A DNA stretch of 64,000 nt from Microbacterium nanhaiense (GCF_014646015.1 NZ_BMMQ01000002.1:186277-250276), one strand, 5' to 3'; counted from the stretch's first letter, positions 24,305 through 35,190 are shown. The notes: generated by a model not told the origin, from the sequence alone. Made by a program: numbers and translations.

Positions 24305-25306
24305 GTGGTCGCCACGCTCAAGGACGTCGCGGCTCGGGCGGGGGTGTCGATCAAGACCGTCTCGAACGTGATCCACGATCATCCCCACATCCGCGACTCG
24401 ACGCGCGAGCGCGTCGAGCGGGCGATCGCCGAACTCGGCTACGCCCCGAACCACACGGCGCGCAGCCTGCGGTCGGGGCGGACCGGAGTCATCGCGCTTG
24501 CCGTGCCGGACCTGTCGCTCAGTTACTTCGCGGAGCTCGCCGGCTCGGTCATCGCCGTCGCGGAGGAGCGCGGCCTCGCCGTGCACATCGAACAGACCGG
24601 CGGAACGCGGGAGCGCGAACTCGCGCTGTTGCAGCCACCGCGCCTGCGCATGACGGACGGACTGCTCTTCAGCCCGCTCGCGATGGACCACGGAGACGTC
24701 GGCGCACTCGACGTGGGATACCCCCTCGTCCTGCTCGGCGAGCGCATCTTCGATGGCCCCGCGGATCACGTCACAATGCAGAACACGGAGGCGGCCCGCG
24801 CCGCGACGGAGTACCTACTGGACCGCGGTCGCCGCCGCATCGCGCTCCTCGGCGCGGACGAGAACGCCGAGATGGGGTCCGCGGCGTTGCGCCTGGCGGG
24901 ATACCGCGCGGCGCTCGAGGCGCGGGGGATCGCATACGATCCCGGCCTCGTGCGGGGTGCCGAGACGTGGCACCGTCGCGACGGGGTCGAGGTGACGCGC
25001 CGCCTGATCGACGAGGGGCCGTCCTTCGACGCGCTGTTCGCGCTCAACGACACGCTCGCCTTCGGGGCGCTGCGCGCGCTCGAGGAGAGGGGCCTTGCGG
25101 TGCCCGGCGATGTCGCCGTCATGGGCTTCGACAACGTGGACGAGAGCGCCTATTCGATACCCTCGCTCACGACGATCGAGCCCGGTCGCGAGTGGATCGC
25201 GCGCGAGGCCGTCGACCTTCTCTCCCGGCGGATCGAGGATCCAACGAGCGACCCGTGCACGAAGTTCGCGAGCTATCGCATCGTGCAGCGCGAGTCGGCG
25301 CCGTAG
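24305..25306 (+). CDS. LacI family regulator (third of the arabinose island)
   Basis: A 333-residue LacI protein beginning with GTG: HTH VATLKDVAARAGVSIKTVSN, hinge around HTARSLRSGRTG, and a sensor domain ending VMGFDNVDESAYSIPSLTTI. Before TVSN it has Ile-Lys, similar to the Thr-Lys of the second LacI and unlike the first, so it is a good candidate for the two AACGTT sites at the head of its own operon. It follows the oxidase gene by 11 nt and is presumably autoregulated. The start codon is inferred from homology, as no good ribosome site is seen. Confidence 0.88.
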   Translation: MVATLKDVAARAGVSIKTVSNVIHDHPHIRDSTRERVERAIAELGYAPNHTARSLRSGRTGVIALAVPDLSLSYFAELAGSVIAVAEERGLAVHIEQTGGTRERELALLQPPRLRMTDGLLFSPLAMDHGDVGALDVGYPLVLLGERIFDGPADHVTMQNTEAARAATEYLLDRGRRRIALLGADENAEMGSAALRLAGYRAALEARGIAYDPGLVRGAETWHRRDGVEVTRRLIDEGPSFDALFALNDTLAFGALRALEERGLAVPGDVAVMGFDNVDESAYSIPSLTTIEPGREWIAREAVDLLSRRIEDPTSDPCTKFASYRIVQRESAP

Positions 25307-25309
25307 GGT

Positions 25310-25591
25310 CTACTTCTTCTTGCTCTTCTTCGGCTTGGTGTCGGGCTTGGTGCCGCCGCGCACGTACTTGTACTCGGAGCCCGCGATGGGGGAGTCGTCC
25401 GACACCGTGCCGCCCTTGGAGGCCTTTCGGATGTCGAGAATCATCCCGAGCGAGAGGGCGAAGGTGATCGCCCAGCTCAGCCATGCGAGCGCGACCCGCC
25501 AGGTGAACGGCTGCTGGTCTGCTCCCCTGAGGAGCGAGTATCCGCTGGTGATCGCTCCGATGATGCCCGTGCCGAGAAGATACTTGCGCAT
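25310..25591 (-). CDS. Small membrane protein with lysine-rich tail
   Basis: A 93-residue hypothetical protein with two predicted membrane helices (about residues 4-20 and 32-52) and a basic tail ending in KPDTKPKKSKKK, probably cytoplasmic. I do not recognise a family. TAGCCT (25603-25598) lies 6 nt before the ATG at 25591, the leaderless arrangement, which is good evidence that this is a real gene and fixes the start two codons inside the longest frame. It is convergent with the third lacI gene and divergent from otsA. Confidence 0.65.
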   Translation of the reverse strand: MRKYLLGTGIIGAITSGYSLLRGADQQPFTWRVALAWLSWAITFALSLGMILDIRKASKGGTVSDDSPIAGSEYKYVRGGTKPDTKPKKSKKK

Positions 25592-25636
25592 AGCCACAGG
25601 CTACTAGGCTGGGCGGCGAAGAAGGAGCGTGCACAG

Positions 25637-27055
25637 ATGTCGCAAGCCGAACTCGTAGTCGTCGCCAACCGCCTTCCCGTCGACCGTGTCGAAGGCCCTG
25701 ATGGGGAGCCCATGTGGCGCACCTCACCGGGAGGCCTCGTCACCGCATTGGAGCAGGTGATGCGGGGCATGGACGGGGCCTGGGTCGGATGGGGCGGTAA
25801 AGCAGATCTCGATATCGAACCGTTCGACTTCGACGGCACCCGCCTCGTACCGGTGTCGCTCTCGGAGGCCGAGCTGCGCGACTATTACGAGGGATTCTCG
25901 AACGGTACGATCTGGCCCCTGTACCACGACGTCATCGCTACGCCCGAGTTCAAGCGCTCGTGGTGGGACGCGTATGTCCGGGTCAACCGGCGCTTCGCCG
26001 AGGCCGCCGCGGAGGCGGTCGCGGAGGGCGGATTCGTCTGGGTGCAGGATTACCAGCTGCAACTCGTTCCGCAGATGGTCCGGGAGCTGCGCCCCGACGT
26101 GACGATCGGATACTTCCACCACATTCCGTTCCCGGCATACGCGCTCTACGCGCAGTTGCCGTGGCGCCGGCAGGTGCTCGAGGGGCTCCTCGGCGCCGAC
26201 GTGATCGGGTTCCAGCGCGTCGCGGACGCGGGCAACTTCCAGCGGTCGATCCGACGCCTGCTGCACTACCCGACGAAGGGCGACACGGTCACCGTTCCGA
26301 CGATCGACGATCAGCAGCGCACGGTCATCGCGAAGTCCTACCCGATCTCGATCGACGTCGATGCCTTCCTCGAGCTCGCGCGCAAGCCCGAGGTCATCGC
26401 CCGGGCGAAGGAGCTGCGCGAGCAGATCGGATCCGCGAAGCTGATGCTCGGCGTCGATCGCCTCGACTACACGAAGGGCATCCGACACCGCCTCAAGGCG
26501 TACGGAGAGCTGCTGGCGGACGGGCACCTCACGGGGGAGCAGGCGACGCTCGTGCAGATCGCGAGCCCGTCGCGCCCCGGCGTCGAGGCGTATCAGGATC
26601 TGCGCGACGAGATCGAGAAGACGGTTGCCCGCATCAACGGCGACTACTCCTCGGTCGAGACCACCGCCATCCGATACCTGCACCAGGGATATCCGCGCGA
26701 GGAGATGGTGGCGCTGTACCTCGCCGCGGACGTCATGCTCGTCACCGCGCTGCGCGACGGCATGAACCTCGTGGCGAAGGAGTACGTCGCCGTGCGCCAG
26801 GACAACACCGGCGTACTCGTGCTGAGCGAGTTCGCCGGCGCCGCGGATGAGCTCGGAAGCGCGCTCCTCGTCAATCCCCACGACATCGAGGGGATGAAGG
26901 ACATCATGATGCGCGCGTTGTCGATGCCCGAGGCGGAGCAGGCCCGTCGGATGAAGACGATGCGCAAGAAGGTCATCGACAACGACGTGGCCCGGTGGGG
27001 GCGCAACTTCGTCGCCGACATCGAGCACATCCGCGACGCGCGGAGGAACGCGTGA
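25637..27055 (+). CDS. otsA: Trehalose-6-phosphate synthase
   Basis: A 472-residue GT20 glycosyltransferase that joins glucose from UDP- or ADP-glucose to glucose 6-phosphate. Visible motifs are VVANRLPVDR, WVGWGG, WVQDYQLQLVPQMVRELRPD, FHHIPFPAY, LGVDRLDYTKGIRHRLKAY and LRDGMNLVAKEYVA, covering the acceptor and donor sites. AAGGAG lies nine bases before the ATG. It overlaps otsB, giving a two-gene route to trehalose, a stress protectant and cell-wall lipid precursor in Actinobacteria. Confidence 0.97.
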   Translation: MSQAELVVVANRLPVDRVEGPDGEPMWRTSPGGLVTALEQVMRGMDGAWVGWGGKADLDIEPFDFDGTRLVPVSLSEAELRDYYEGFSNGTIWPLYHDVIATPEFKRSWWDAYVRVNRRFAEAAAEAVAEGGFVWVQDYQLQLVPQMVRELRPDVTIGYFHHIPFPAYALYAQLPWRRQVLEGLLGADVIGFQRVADAGNFQRSIRRLLHYPTKGDTVTVPTIDDQQRTVIAKSYPISIDVDAFLELARKPEVIARAKELREQIGSAKLMLGVDRLDYTKGIRHRLKAYGELLADGHLTGEQATLVQIASPSRPGVEAYQDLRDEIEKTVARINGDYSSVETTAIRYLHQGYPREEMVALYLAADVMLVTALRDGMNLVAKEYVAVRQDNTGVLVLSEFAGAADELGSALLVNPHDIEGMKDIMMRALSMPEAEQARRMKTMRKKVIDNDVARWGRNFVADIEHIRDARRNA

Positions 27056-27825
27056 CGGGGCTCGACGAGCGGATCCGATCGGTCGCGTCCGCCCGTCGGC
27101 TCCTGGTCGCCCTCGATTTCGACGGGACGCTGTCGCCGCTCGTGGCGGATCCGATGTCTGCCCGCGCGACGCCCGCCGCGACGCGCGTCGTCGAGCGGCT
27201 GTCCCGCCTCGACGGTGTGACCGTCGCGCTCGTGTCCGGCCGCTCTCTCCGCGACCTTCGCATCATCGCGGAGCACGGGGACGACTCGGGTGTCTGGCTC
27301 GTCGGATCCCACGGAAGCGAGCGCTGGACCCCGTCCGGCGGGCTCGCGTCCGCCGCCGCTGACCCCGGATCCGCCGCGATTCGTGCGCGCGCGGAGACGA
27401 TCGCGGCGGCCTTCGAGGGCGCGTGGATCGAGGACAAGACCTTCGGCTTCGCGCTGCATACCCGCACTTCGACGGCGGAGGCCGAGGCGGGCGCGCACGA
27501 TGCCGTGGACGCGCTGATGCGCGACGCGGCGCCCCAGTGGCGGCGCCGGGAGGGCAAGCACGTGCTCGAGTTCTCGTGGCGACACGAGGGAAAGGACACC
27601 GCGGTCGCGGAGCTCCGCGCCGAACTCGGCGCGGATGCCGTCGTCTTCGCGGGCGACGACGTGACGGACGAGGACGCGCTTCGCTCGCTCGGCGACGGCG
27701 ATCTGGGGATCCGAGTGGGAGAGGGCGACACGGCCGCGCATACACGTGTCGACAACATCGGTGGTCTGGTCGATGTGCTCGATCGGATCGCCGAAGTCCG
27801 TGCATCGTGGTCGACTCCGGAGTGA
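27052..27825 (+). CDS. otsB: Trehalose-6-phosphate phosphatase
   Basis: A 257-residue HAD-superfamily phosphatase completing trehalose synthesis. Motif I is VALDFDGTLSPLV (the first Asp is the nucleophile), motif II VALVSGRSLRDL, the lysine of motif III lies in EFSWRHEGKDTAV, and motif IV is FAGDDVTDEDALR. It begins with GTG, overlapping the otsA stop by 4 bp, with GGAGG five bases upstream, so translation is coupled to otsA. Confidence 0.95.
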   Translation: MTGLDERIRSVASARRLLVALDFDGTLSPLVADPMSARATPAATRVVERLSRLDGVTVALVSGRSLRDLRIIAEHGDDSGVWLVGSHGSERWTPSGGLASAAADPGSAAIRARAETIAAAFEGAWIEDKTFGFALHTRTSTAEAEAGAHDAVDALMRDAAPQWRRREGKHVLEFSWRHEGKDTAVAELRAELGADAVVFAGDDVTDEDALRSLGDGDLGIRVGEGDTAAHTRVDNIGGLVDVLDRIAEVRASWSTPE

Positions 27826-28216
27826 CCCGGGTGGCAATTCACGCAGGTGTCCGTGAGTTCGCTGAGTGTCGAATAGACTCTTCGTGTGAGTGACGAAGCA
27901 GGTTCCCGTACCGATGCACTAGACTTAGTGCACGGTCGATTCACCGGCGGCACAACCGGTCCGCGAGTCGATCGGGTCGCGTCTGTACGCGATGGTGATC
28001 TGATCCGGGTCGTAGTCCTCACTCGCACGCTCGACATACTCGTCGGCGCTGCAGAGTTCGTCTCCCGCCGCTCTGGCCTGAGGCACTTCCGCCCGCGTTT
28101 TACCCGCGGTGTTCTCGCGCAGTTCGCGAACCCCGTCCTCCCCATCGCTCACGGAGCGGTATCGGGTTGACGTCCCGCACTGCATCAACGACGCTCGACT
28201 GAATCAGGGAAGCATT
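27826..28216 (+). other. Leader region of the ilvBNC operon
   Basis: This about 390-bp stretch precedes ilvB. It holds two TAGACT boxes (27874-27879 and 27920-27925), several short hairpins (for example CGCTC/GAGCG near 28145-28157), and TTGACG (28167-28172) spaced 17 bp from GACGCT near the ilvB ribosome site. A GTG frame of 94 codons (27886-28170) crosses it and contains a branched-chain-rich stretch. The arrangement suggests transcription attenuation of ilvB, but no textbook terminator with a T run is present. Confidence 0.5.
27886..28170 (+). CDS. Possible small ORF or leader peptide ahead of ilvB
   Basis: A 94-codon frame opening with GTG exactly 6 nt after TAGACT (27874-27879), the leaderless geometry used by many genes here. 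Residues about 36-55 read [18 protein letters not shown], a run of Leu, Ile and Val reminiscent of the branched-chain-rich leader peptides upstream of actinobacterial ilvB. It ends 46 bp before ilvB. The rest has no recognisable domain and codon preference is not decisive, so it may be only a long regulatory leader ORF, or not translated. Confidence 0.3.
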   Translation: MSDEAGSRTDALDLVHGRFTGGTTGPRVDRVASVRDGDLIRVVVLTRTLDILVGAAEFVSRRSGLRHFRPRFTRGVLAQFANPVLPIAHGAVSG

Positions 28217-30022
28217 ATGCCCGCAGAATCCACTTCCGCCATTCCTCGGCCGCCCGCCGGATCGGCAGCGAACGCCCCCGTCATGACGGGAGCCGCGGCG
28301 GTGGTCCGCTCGCTCGAGCTGCTCGGCGTAGACGACGTATTCGGTCTTCCCGGCGGCGCGATCCTGCCCGCCTACGACGCCCTCATGCACGCCACCTCGC
28401 TGAACCACATCCTCGTGCGACACGAGCAGGGCGCCGGCCACGCGGCCGAGGGGTACGCCGCCGCGAGCGGCAAGGTCGGCGTCGCGATCGCGACGTCGGG
28501 ACCGGGCGCGACGAACCTCGTCACGGCGATCGCCGATGCCTACATGGACTCGGTGCCGCTGGTCGCCATTACGGGCCAGGTGTTCTCGACGCTGATGGGA
28601 ACCGACGCGTTCCAGGAGGCCGACATCGTCGGCATCACGATGCCGATCACGAAGCACTCGATCCTCGTCAAGCGCGCCGAGGAGATTCCCGGTGCGATCG
28701 CGCAGGCCTTCGAGATCGCCTCGACCGGTCGTCCGGGACCGGTGCTCGTCGACATCACGAAGGACGCACAGCAGGCCGAGGCCCCGTTCATCTGGCCGCC
28801 GAGCTATGAACTGCCGGGCTACCGTCCCGTCACGAAGGCCCACGGCAAGCAGATCCAGGCCGCGGCGGCACTCATCGCGCAGTCGAAGCAGCCCGTGCTC
28901 TACGTCGGCGGCGGTGTCATCCGCGCCCGCGCCTCGGAGGAGCTGAAGACCTTCGCCGAGACCACCGGCGCGCCCGTCGTGACGACGCTCATGGCGCGCG
29001 GCGCCTTCCCCGACTCGCACGAGCAGCACCTCGGCATGCCCGGCATGCACGGCGCCGTCCCCGCGGTGCTCGCGCTGCAGGAGAGCGACCTCATCGTCGC
29101 CCTCGGCGCGCGCTTCGACGACCGCGTGACCGGCAAGACGGAGCTCTTCGCTCCCAACGCCAAGGTGATCCACGTCGACATCGACCCCGCCGAGATCGGA
29201 AAGATCCGTGCCGCGGAGGTGCCGATCGTCGGTGACGTGCGCGAGGTGCTCGTCGACCTCGACACGGCGTACCGCTCGGCCGTCGCAGGCCAGGCCCCCG
29301 ACTTCACCGAGTGGTGGGCGCACCTGAACGACCTTCGCGAGCGCTACCCGCTCGGCTACACGGCCCCGACCGACGGTCTGCTCGCTCCGCAGCACATCAT
29401 CAGCCGCATCGGCGAGCTGACCGGCCCCGAGGGCGTGTTCGTCGCCGGCGTCGGTCAGCACCAGATGTGGTCGGCGCAGTTCATCAAGTACGAACGGCCG
29501 AACTCGTGGCTCAACTCGGGCGGCGCCGGCACGATGGGCTACTCGGTGCCCGCGGCGATGGGCGCCAAGGTCGCGCAGCCGGACCGCGCGGTGTGGGCGA
29601 TCGACGGCGACGGCTGCTTCCAGATGACCAACCAGGAGCTCGCGACCTGCGTGCTCAACAACATCCCGATCAAGGTCGCCGTCATCAACAACTCGTCGCT
29701 CGGCATGGTGCGCCAGTGGCAGACGCTCTTCTACGACGGGCGCTACTCGCACACCGAGCTCAACACGGGCCACGACTCCCGGCGGGTCCCCGACTTCGTG
29801 AAGCTGGCCGATGCGTACGGCTGCCTCGCCATCCGAGTGGAGAAGGAAGAGGAGATCGACGACGCAATCAAACTCGCCCTCGAGACGAACGATCGCCCCG
29901 TCGTGATCGACTTCGTCGTCTCGAGCGACGCGATGGTGTGGCCGATGGTCCCCCAGGGCGTGAGCAACAGCTACGTCCAGTACGCACGCGACCACTCGCC
30001 GGCATTCGACCAGGAGGCATGA
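28217..30022 (+). CDS. ilvB: Acetolactate synthase large subunit
   Basis: A 601-residue thiamine-diphosphate enzyme making acetolactate or acetohydroxybutyrate, the first common step of valine, leucine and isoleucine synthesis. The catalytic glutamate lies in [15 protein letters not shown], the central domain has the FAD-binding [16 protein letters not shown] region, and the ThDP motif is [20 protein letters not shown] to [14 protein letters not shown] proline/alanine-rich N-terminal extension precedes the core. AGGGAAG is the ribosome site. It is followed 1 nt later by ilvN. Confidence 0.97.
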   Translation: MPAESTSAIPRPPAGSAANAPVMTGAAAVVRSLELLGVDDVFGLPGGAILPAYDALMHATSLNHILVRHEQGAGHAAEGYAAASGKVGVAIATSGPGATNLVTAIADAYMDSVPLVAITGQVFSTLMGTDAFQEADIVGITMPITKHSILVKRAEEIPGAIAQAFEIASTGRPGPVLVDITKDAQQAEAPFIWPPSYELPGYRPVTKAHGKQIQAAAALIAQSKQPVLYVGGGVIRARASEELKTFAETTGAPVVTTLMARGAFPDSHEQHLGMPGMHGAVPAVLALQESDLIVALGARFDDRVTGKTELFAPNAKVIHVDIDPAEIGKIRAAEVPIVGDVREVLVDLDTAYRSAVAGQAPDFTEWWAHLNDLRERYPLGYTAPTDGLLAPQHIISRIGELTGPEGVFVAGVGQHQMWSAQFIKYERPNSWLNSGGAGTMGYSVPAAMGAKVAQPDRAVWAIDGDGCFQMTNQELATCVLNNIPIKVAVINNSSLGMVRQWQTLFYDGRYSHTELNTGHDSRRVPDFVKLADAYGCLAIRVEKEEEIDDAIKLALETNDRPVVIDFVVSSDAMVWPMVPQGVSNSYVQYARDHSPAFDQEA

Positions 30023-31757
<1,735 letters not shown>

Positions 31758-31763
31758 CCTCAC

Positions 31764-31799
31764 AAACCGCCCCTGCGCAATGCGCGCGGGGGCGGTTTT
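31764..31799 (+). terminator. Rho-independent terminator of ilvBNC
   Basis: A GC-rich hairpin with arms AAACCGCCCC (31764-31773) and GGGGCGGTTTT (31789-31799), containing an inner GCGC/GCGC stem and ending in a short T tract, closes the operon after the repeats. Confidence 0.85.
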
Positions 31800-31817
31800 C
31801 GCGTCTAGGGTCTTGTC

Positions 31818-32174
31818 ATGGACGACAGGCATCGTGAGGAGTTCCGGCGGATCCTCGAGGCGCGCCTCGAGGACGTGCTCGCGGCCCGCCGGAGACGCTC
31901 CGAGGATCTGACCGAGCTGGCCGATGCGCGCTCCGCCGCCACCGCGGACGACGAGCACGACCCCGAGGGCGCGACGCTCTCGGACGAGTGGTCGCGCATT
32001 GTGGGCCTCGACGCCGAGGCCGAACGGGAACTGCGCGCAATCGACGACGCACAGAAGCGGCTCGCGGAAGGGCGCTTTGGGACGTGCGAGGCGTGCGGGA
32101 GCCCGATCCCCGTGGCGCGCCTCCGCATTCGCCCCACCGCAACCATGTGCGTGAACTGCGCCTCGAGAAGCTGA
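31818..32174 (+). CDS. DksA/TraR family zinc-finger protein
   Basis: A 118-residue protein with an acidic, helical N-terminal half (coiled coil, about residues 5-80) and a C-terminal four-cysteine zinc finger: FGTCEACGSPIPVARLRIRP then MCVNCASR. DksA/TraR proteins enter the RNA polymerase secondary channel and modulate initiation; actinobacterial members are little studied. TAGGGT (31806-31811) lies 6 nt before the ATG, so it is leaderless and independent of ilvBNC. Confidence 0.88.
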   Translation: MDDRHREEFRRILEARLEDVLAARRRRSEDLTELADARSAATADDEHDPEGATLSDEWSRIVGLDAEAERELRAIDDAQKRLAEGRFGTCEACGSPIPVARLRIRPTATMCVNCASRS

Positions 32175-32265
32175 TTTATCCACAGATTCGGCGAAACCGC
32201 GATATCCATCCACAATCGCGCCTCCGCGCCCGCGGCGCCGTCGCCGGATCCGCGATGCTGACACC

Positions 32266-32727
32266 ATGACTGACGCGACGGCTCTCGCCGAACTCGACTA
32301 CCGCCCCCTGACCGACGACCGTGACATCGAGCGCCTCGTCAACGTGTTGCTCGAACGGCCCTCGGTCGCACGGACCTGGATCATGCTCCTCGACGACCAG
32401 TTGCGCTCGACGAGGGTGATCATCCCGATCGACGACCTTCCGAATGACCCTCAGGCTCCCGCTGCGATGCCGAGCGGCGGGCCCGTGAGCGCCGCCCGCG
32501 TGCTCGGGGACCGCATCGCCCAGATCGTCGATCAGACCCCCGCCGCGTCCGTCGTCGTCATCTGGGAGCGCCCGGGCGTTCCCGGAACGGATCCGCACCT
32601 GATTCGTTGGGTGGAGGGCATGCGGGAGGGCTTCTCCCAAAATCCGCTCGCTCTCAGGGCGCAGCTCGTGCTGACTGACGAGGGAGCGCGGGTCCTGGGC
32701 GGCTCAGCCTCGAGCCGTGTCGCGTGA
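32266..32727 (+). CDS. Hypothetical protein
   Basis: A 153-residue, mildly acidic cytoplasmic protein without signal peptide or membrane helix. It has a mixed alpha/beta pattern (VARTWIMLLDDQLRSTRVII and TPAASVVVIWERPGVPGTDP), suggestive of a small nucleotide-binding-like or structural domain, but I cannot name a family. GATGCT (32254-32259) sits 6 nt before the ATG, a variant of the leaderless promoter pattern, which supports translation. It converges with the Pr6Pr gene and the stops overlap by 24 bp. Confidence 0.65.
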   Translation: MTDATALAELDYRPLTDDRDIERLVNVLLERPSVARTWIMLLDDQLRSTRVIIPIDDLPNDPQAPAAMPSGGPVSAARVLGDRIAQIVDQTPAASVVVIWERPGVPGTDPHLIRWVEGMREGFSQNPLALRAQLVLTDEGARVLGGSASSRVA

Positions 32728-33441
32728 CGCGCGCCACCGCACGAACGCGACGAGCGCCGCGGCGAAGAGAACGAAACCCGCGGCGATCACGACGATATAG
32801 CTCGCGACGCCGCCCCATCCTCCCTGGGCGTGCGGATTCAGGAACGGATACGGGTACCAGTACGGTGCCGCGCCCACGGGCGAGATGATGAACGGCGCAC
32901 GGATGAACGTGTAGGTGAGATACGCGACGACGTATCCGAGCGGCAGGAGGATGGTGCCCCAGGGCACGCGCCGGGGCCGCGGCGAGACGATCACGTCGAC
33001 GAGCAACACCAGGGGTGCGATCACGTGCATGAGCTCGTTCGTCCAATCGACGAAGGGAGCGATTCCGCCATCGCGCTCAAGACCGCGGAGCAGCACGTTG
33101 TAGACCATGCCCGTGAGGATCATGCAGCAGGCCGTAAGAATCTGCAAACCCGCCAGCGGTATCGGCTGCGCGAGGCCGCGACGTCCCTTCGTGAATCCCC
33201 ATATCGCTGCGAGGCCGAGGTACACGGCGGCCATGATGTTCGACTCGATCGTGAAGAAACTGAAGTAGTTCGCCACGTACGTCGGCACGTGCGAACCGGA
33301 GGGCGTCTCGTTCACGAGCACGTACTGGAGGTCGTGGACGAGCAGGTAGATCACCGCGGCAGCGGTCACGGCGGCGGCCGCCGCGCGGACGACGGACCAG
33401 AGGGTCAGAAACCGCGCACCGGCGACGTTGTCGGGGGACAT
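32704..33441 (-). CDS. Pr6Pr family membrane protein
   Basis: A 245-residue membrane protein with six predicted helices and the family signature PYWYPYPFLNPH before the last helix, plus DWTNELMHVIAPLVLLVDVI in the middle, on which the Pr6Pr name rests. The function is unknown. Longer in-frame starts exist at 33486, but TAGCAT (33454-33449) ends 7 nt before the ATG at 33441, so I take the shorter protein beginning MSPDNVAGARF as a leaderless product. Confidence 0.82.
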   Translation of the reverse strand: MSPDNVAGARFLTLWSVVRAAAAAVTAAAVIYLLVHDLQYVLVNETPSGSHVPTYVANYFSFFTIESNIMAAVYLGLAAIWGFTKGRRGLAQPIPLAGLQILTACCMILTGMVYNVLLRGLERDGGIAPFVDWTNELMHVIAPLVLLVDVIVSPRPRRVPWGTILLPLGYVVAYLTYTFIRAPFIISPVGAAPYWYPYPFLNPHAQGGWGGVASYIVVIAAGFVLFAAALVAFVRWRASRDTARG

Positions 33442-33550
33442 GCTGGAAATGCTATCGATCATCGCGCGAAGTTCCGCACGGCGCACCCGTGTCGCCCCGC
33501 AGTGCGCGCCGCGTCCCGGAAGAACCCTCGTGACGACGCGGCCGCTGTGC

Positions 33551-33691
33551 TATTCTTGAGTGTCACTCGTGGGCGTCGTGCGCGCGCGTGGCAATCCCAA
33601 TCCAACTGCTTCGGATCCACGAAGCGTCGCCCGCTTGCTCGCGGGTGCGGATCCGCAAGCCCGAGATAGACCCCTGAAGGCTAACCACTAC
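33551..33691 (+). promoter_or_regulatory. rpsA promoter -10 box and structured leader
   Basis: TATTCT (33551-33556) is a likely -10 box, giving an about 130-nt leader. The leader has two hairpins: GCTTCG (33608-33613) with CGAAGC (33620-33625), and GCTTGC (33633-33638) with GCAAGC (33655-33660). GAAGG (about 33676-33680) is the probable ribosome site, 11 nt from the ATG. Such a leader fits S1 autoregulation. Confidence 0.45.
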
Positions 33692-35146
33692 ATGACTAAC
33701 GAAACGACCGCCCCGGCCACCACGCAGGTCGCGATCAACGACATCGGCTCTGCTGAGGACTTCCTGGCCGCGGTCGAGAAGACTCTCAAGTTCTTCAACG
33801 ACGGCGACATCATCGAGGGCGAGATCGTCAAGATCGACCGCGATGAGGTTCTCCTCGACGTCGGGTACAAGACCGAGGGTGTCATCCCCTCGCGTGAGCT
33901 CTCCATCAAGCACGACGTCAACCCTGACGACGTCGTCAACGTGGGTGACCAGATCGAGGCCCTCGTTCTCCAGAAGGAGGACAAGGAAGGCCGCCTCATC
34001 CTGTCGAAGAAGCGTGCGCAGTACGAGCGCGCGTGGGGCGATGTCGAGCAGGTCAAGGAGAACGACGGTGTCGTCAAGGGCACCGTTATCGAGGTCGTCA
34101 AGGGTGGTCTCATCCTCGACATCGGTCTCCGCGGCTTCCTCCCCGCCTCGCTCATCGAGCTGCGCCGCGTGCGCGACCTGACGCCGTACCTCGGCCAGGA
34201 GCTCGAGGCGAAGATCCTCGAGCTCGACAAGAACCGCAACAACGTGGTTCTCTCGCGCCGCGCCCTCCTCGAGGAGACGCAGTCGGCCACGCGTGCTCAG
34301 TTCCTCAACGGCCTGCACAAGGGCCAGGTCCGCAAGGGTCAGGTCTCGTCGATCGTCAACTTCGGTGCGTTCGTCGACCTCGGTGGCGTTGACGGTCTCG
34401 TCCACGTCTCGGAGCTTTCCTGGAAGCACATCGACCACGCCAGCGAGGTCGTCGAGGTTGGTCAGGAAGTCACCGTCGAGGTTCTCGAGGTCGACCTCGA
34501 CCGCGAGCGCGTCTCGCTGTCGCTGAAGGCGACGCAGGAGGACCCGTGGCAGGTCTTCGCCCGTACCCACCAGATCGGTCAGATCACGCCGGGTAAGGTC
34601 ACGAAGCTTGTTCCGTTCGGTGCGTTCGTTCGCGTCGCCGACGGCATCGAGGGCCTCGTGCACATCTCGGAGCTGTCGCACAAGCACGTCGAGATGGCGG
34701 AGCAGGTTGTGTCGGTCGGCGAGGAGCTCTTCGTCCGCGTCATCGACATCGACCTCGACCGTCGCCGCATCTCGCTGTCGCTGAAGCAGGCCAACGACAT
34801 GGTTGACCCCAACGGTACCGAGTTCGACCCGTCGCTCTACGGCATGACCACCGAGTACGACGAGAACGGCGAGTACAAGTTCCCCGAGGGCTTCGACCCC
34901 GAGACCAACCAGTGGCTCGAGGGCTACGACGAGGCTCGCGTCGCCTGGGAGAACGAGTACGCATCGGCTCAGGCTCGCTGGGAGCAGCACAAGGAGCAGG
35001 TTGCCAAGGCCATCGAGGCCGAGGCAAACGCTGAGGACGTCGCGCCCTCGGCATCGAGCAGCTTCTCCTCGGAGAGCTCCTCGACCGGCGCCCTCGCTGA
35101 CGACGAGGCTCTCGCGGCGCTCCGCGAGAAGCTCGCCGGCAACTAA
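33692..35146 (+). CDS. rpsA: 30S ribosomal protein S1
   Basis: A 484-residue protein with four S1 RNA-binding domains at about residues 38-107, 124-190, 211-280 and 296-366, recognised by GDIIEGEIVKIDRDEVLLDV, VVKGTVIEVVKGGLILDIGL, VRKGQVSSIVNFGAFVDLGG and ITPGKVTKLVPFGAFVRVAD. Four-domain S1 is usual in Actinobacteria. The C-terminal about 100 residues are acidic and Ser-rich. It uses T- and G-ending codons such as GGT and GTT more than its neighbours, as expected for a highly expressed gene. It has its own structured leader and terminator. Confidence 0.97.
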   Translation: MTNETTAPATTQVAINDIGSAEDFLAAVEKTLKFFNDGDIIEGEIVKIDRDEVLLDVGYKTEGVIPSRELSIKHDVNPDDVVNVGDQIEALVLQKEDKEGRLILSKKRAQYERAWGDVEQVKENDGVVKGTVIEVVKGGLILDIGLRGFLPASLIELRRVRDLTPYLGQELEAKILELDKNRNNVVLSRRALLEETQSATRAQFLNGLHKGQVRKGQVSSIVNFGAFVDLGGVDGLVHVSELSWKHIDHASEVVEVGQEVTVEVLEVDLDRERVSLSLKATQEDPWQVFARTHQIGQITPGKVTKLVPFGAFVRVADGIEGLVHISELSHKHVEMAEQVVSVGEELFVRVIDIDLDRRRISLSLKQANDMVDPNGTEFDPSLYGMTTEYDENGEYKFPEGFDPETNQWLEGYDEARVAWENEYASAQARWEQHKEQVAKAIEAEANAEDVAPSASSSFSSESSSTGALADDEALAALREKLAGN

Positions 35147-35158
35147 GTAAGCCAGAAG

Positions 35159-35190
35159 CGGGCCGGATCCTTCGGGATCCGGCCCGTTTT
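35159..35190 (+). terminator. Rho-independent terminator of rpsA
   Basis: A perfect 12-bp stem (35159-35170 with 35175-35186), a TTCG tetraloop and TTTT directly after. Both arms contain GGATCC. Confidence 0.92.

Noticed and set aside
27925..28188. An 87-codon minus-strand frame in the ilvB leader
   Set aside because: It looks more balanced than most shadows but has no -10 box or ribosome site at its start; the plus-strand frame has better signals.
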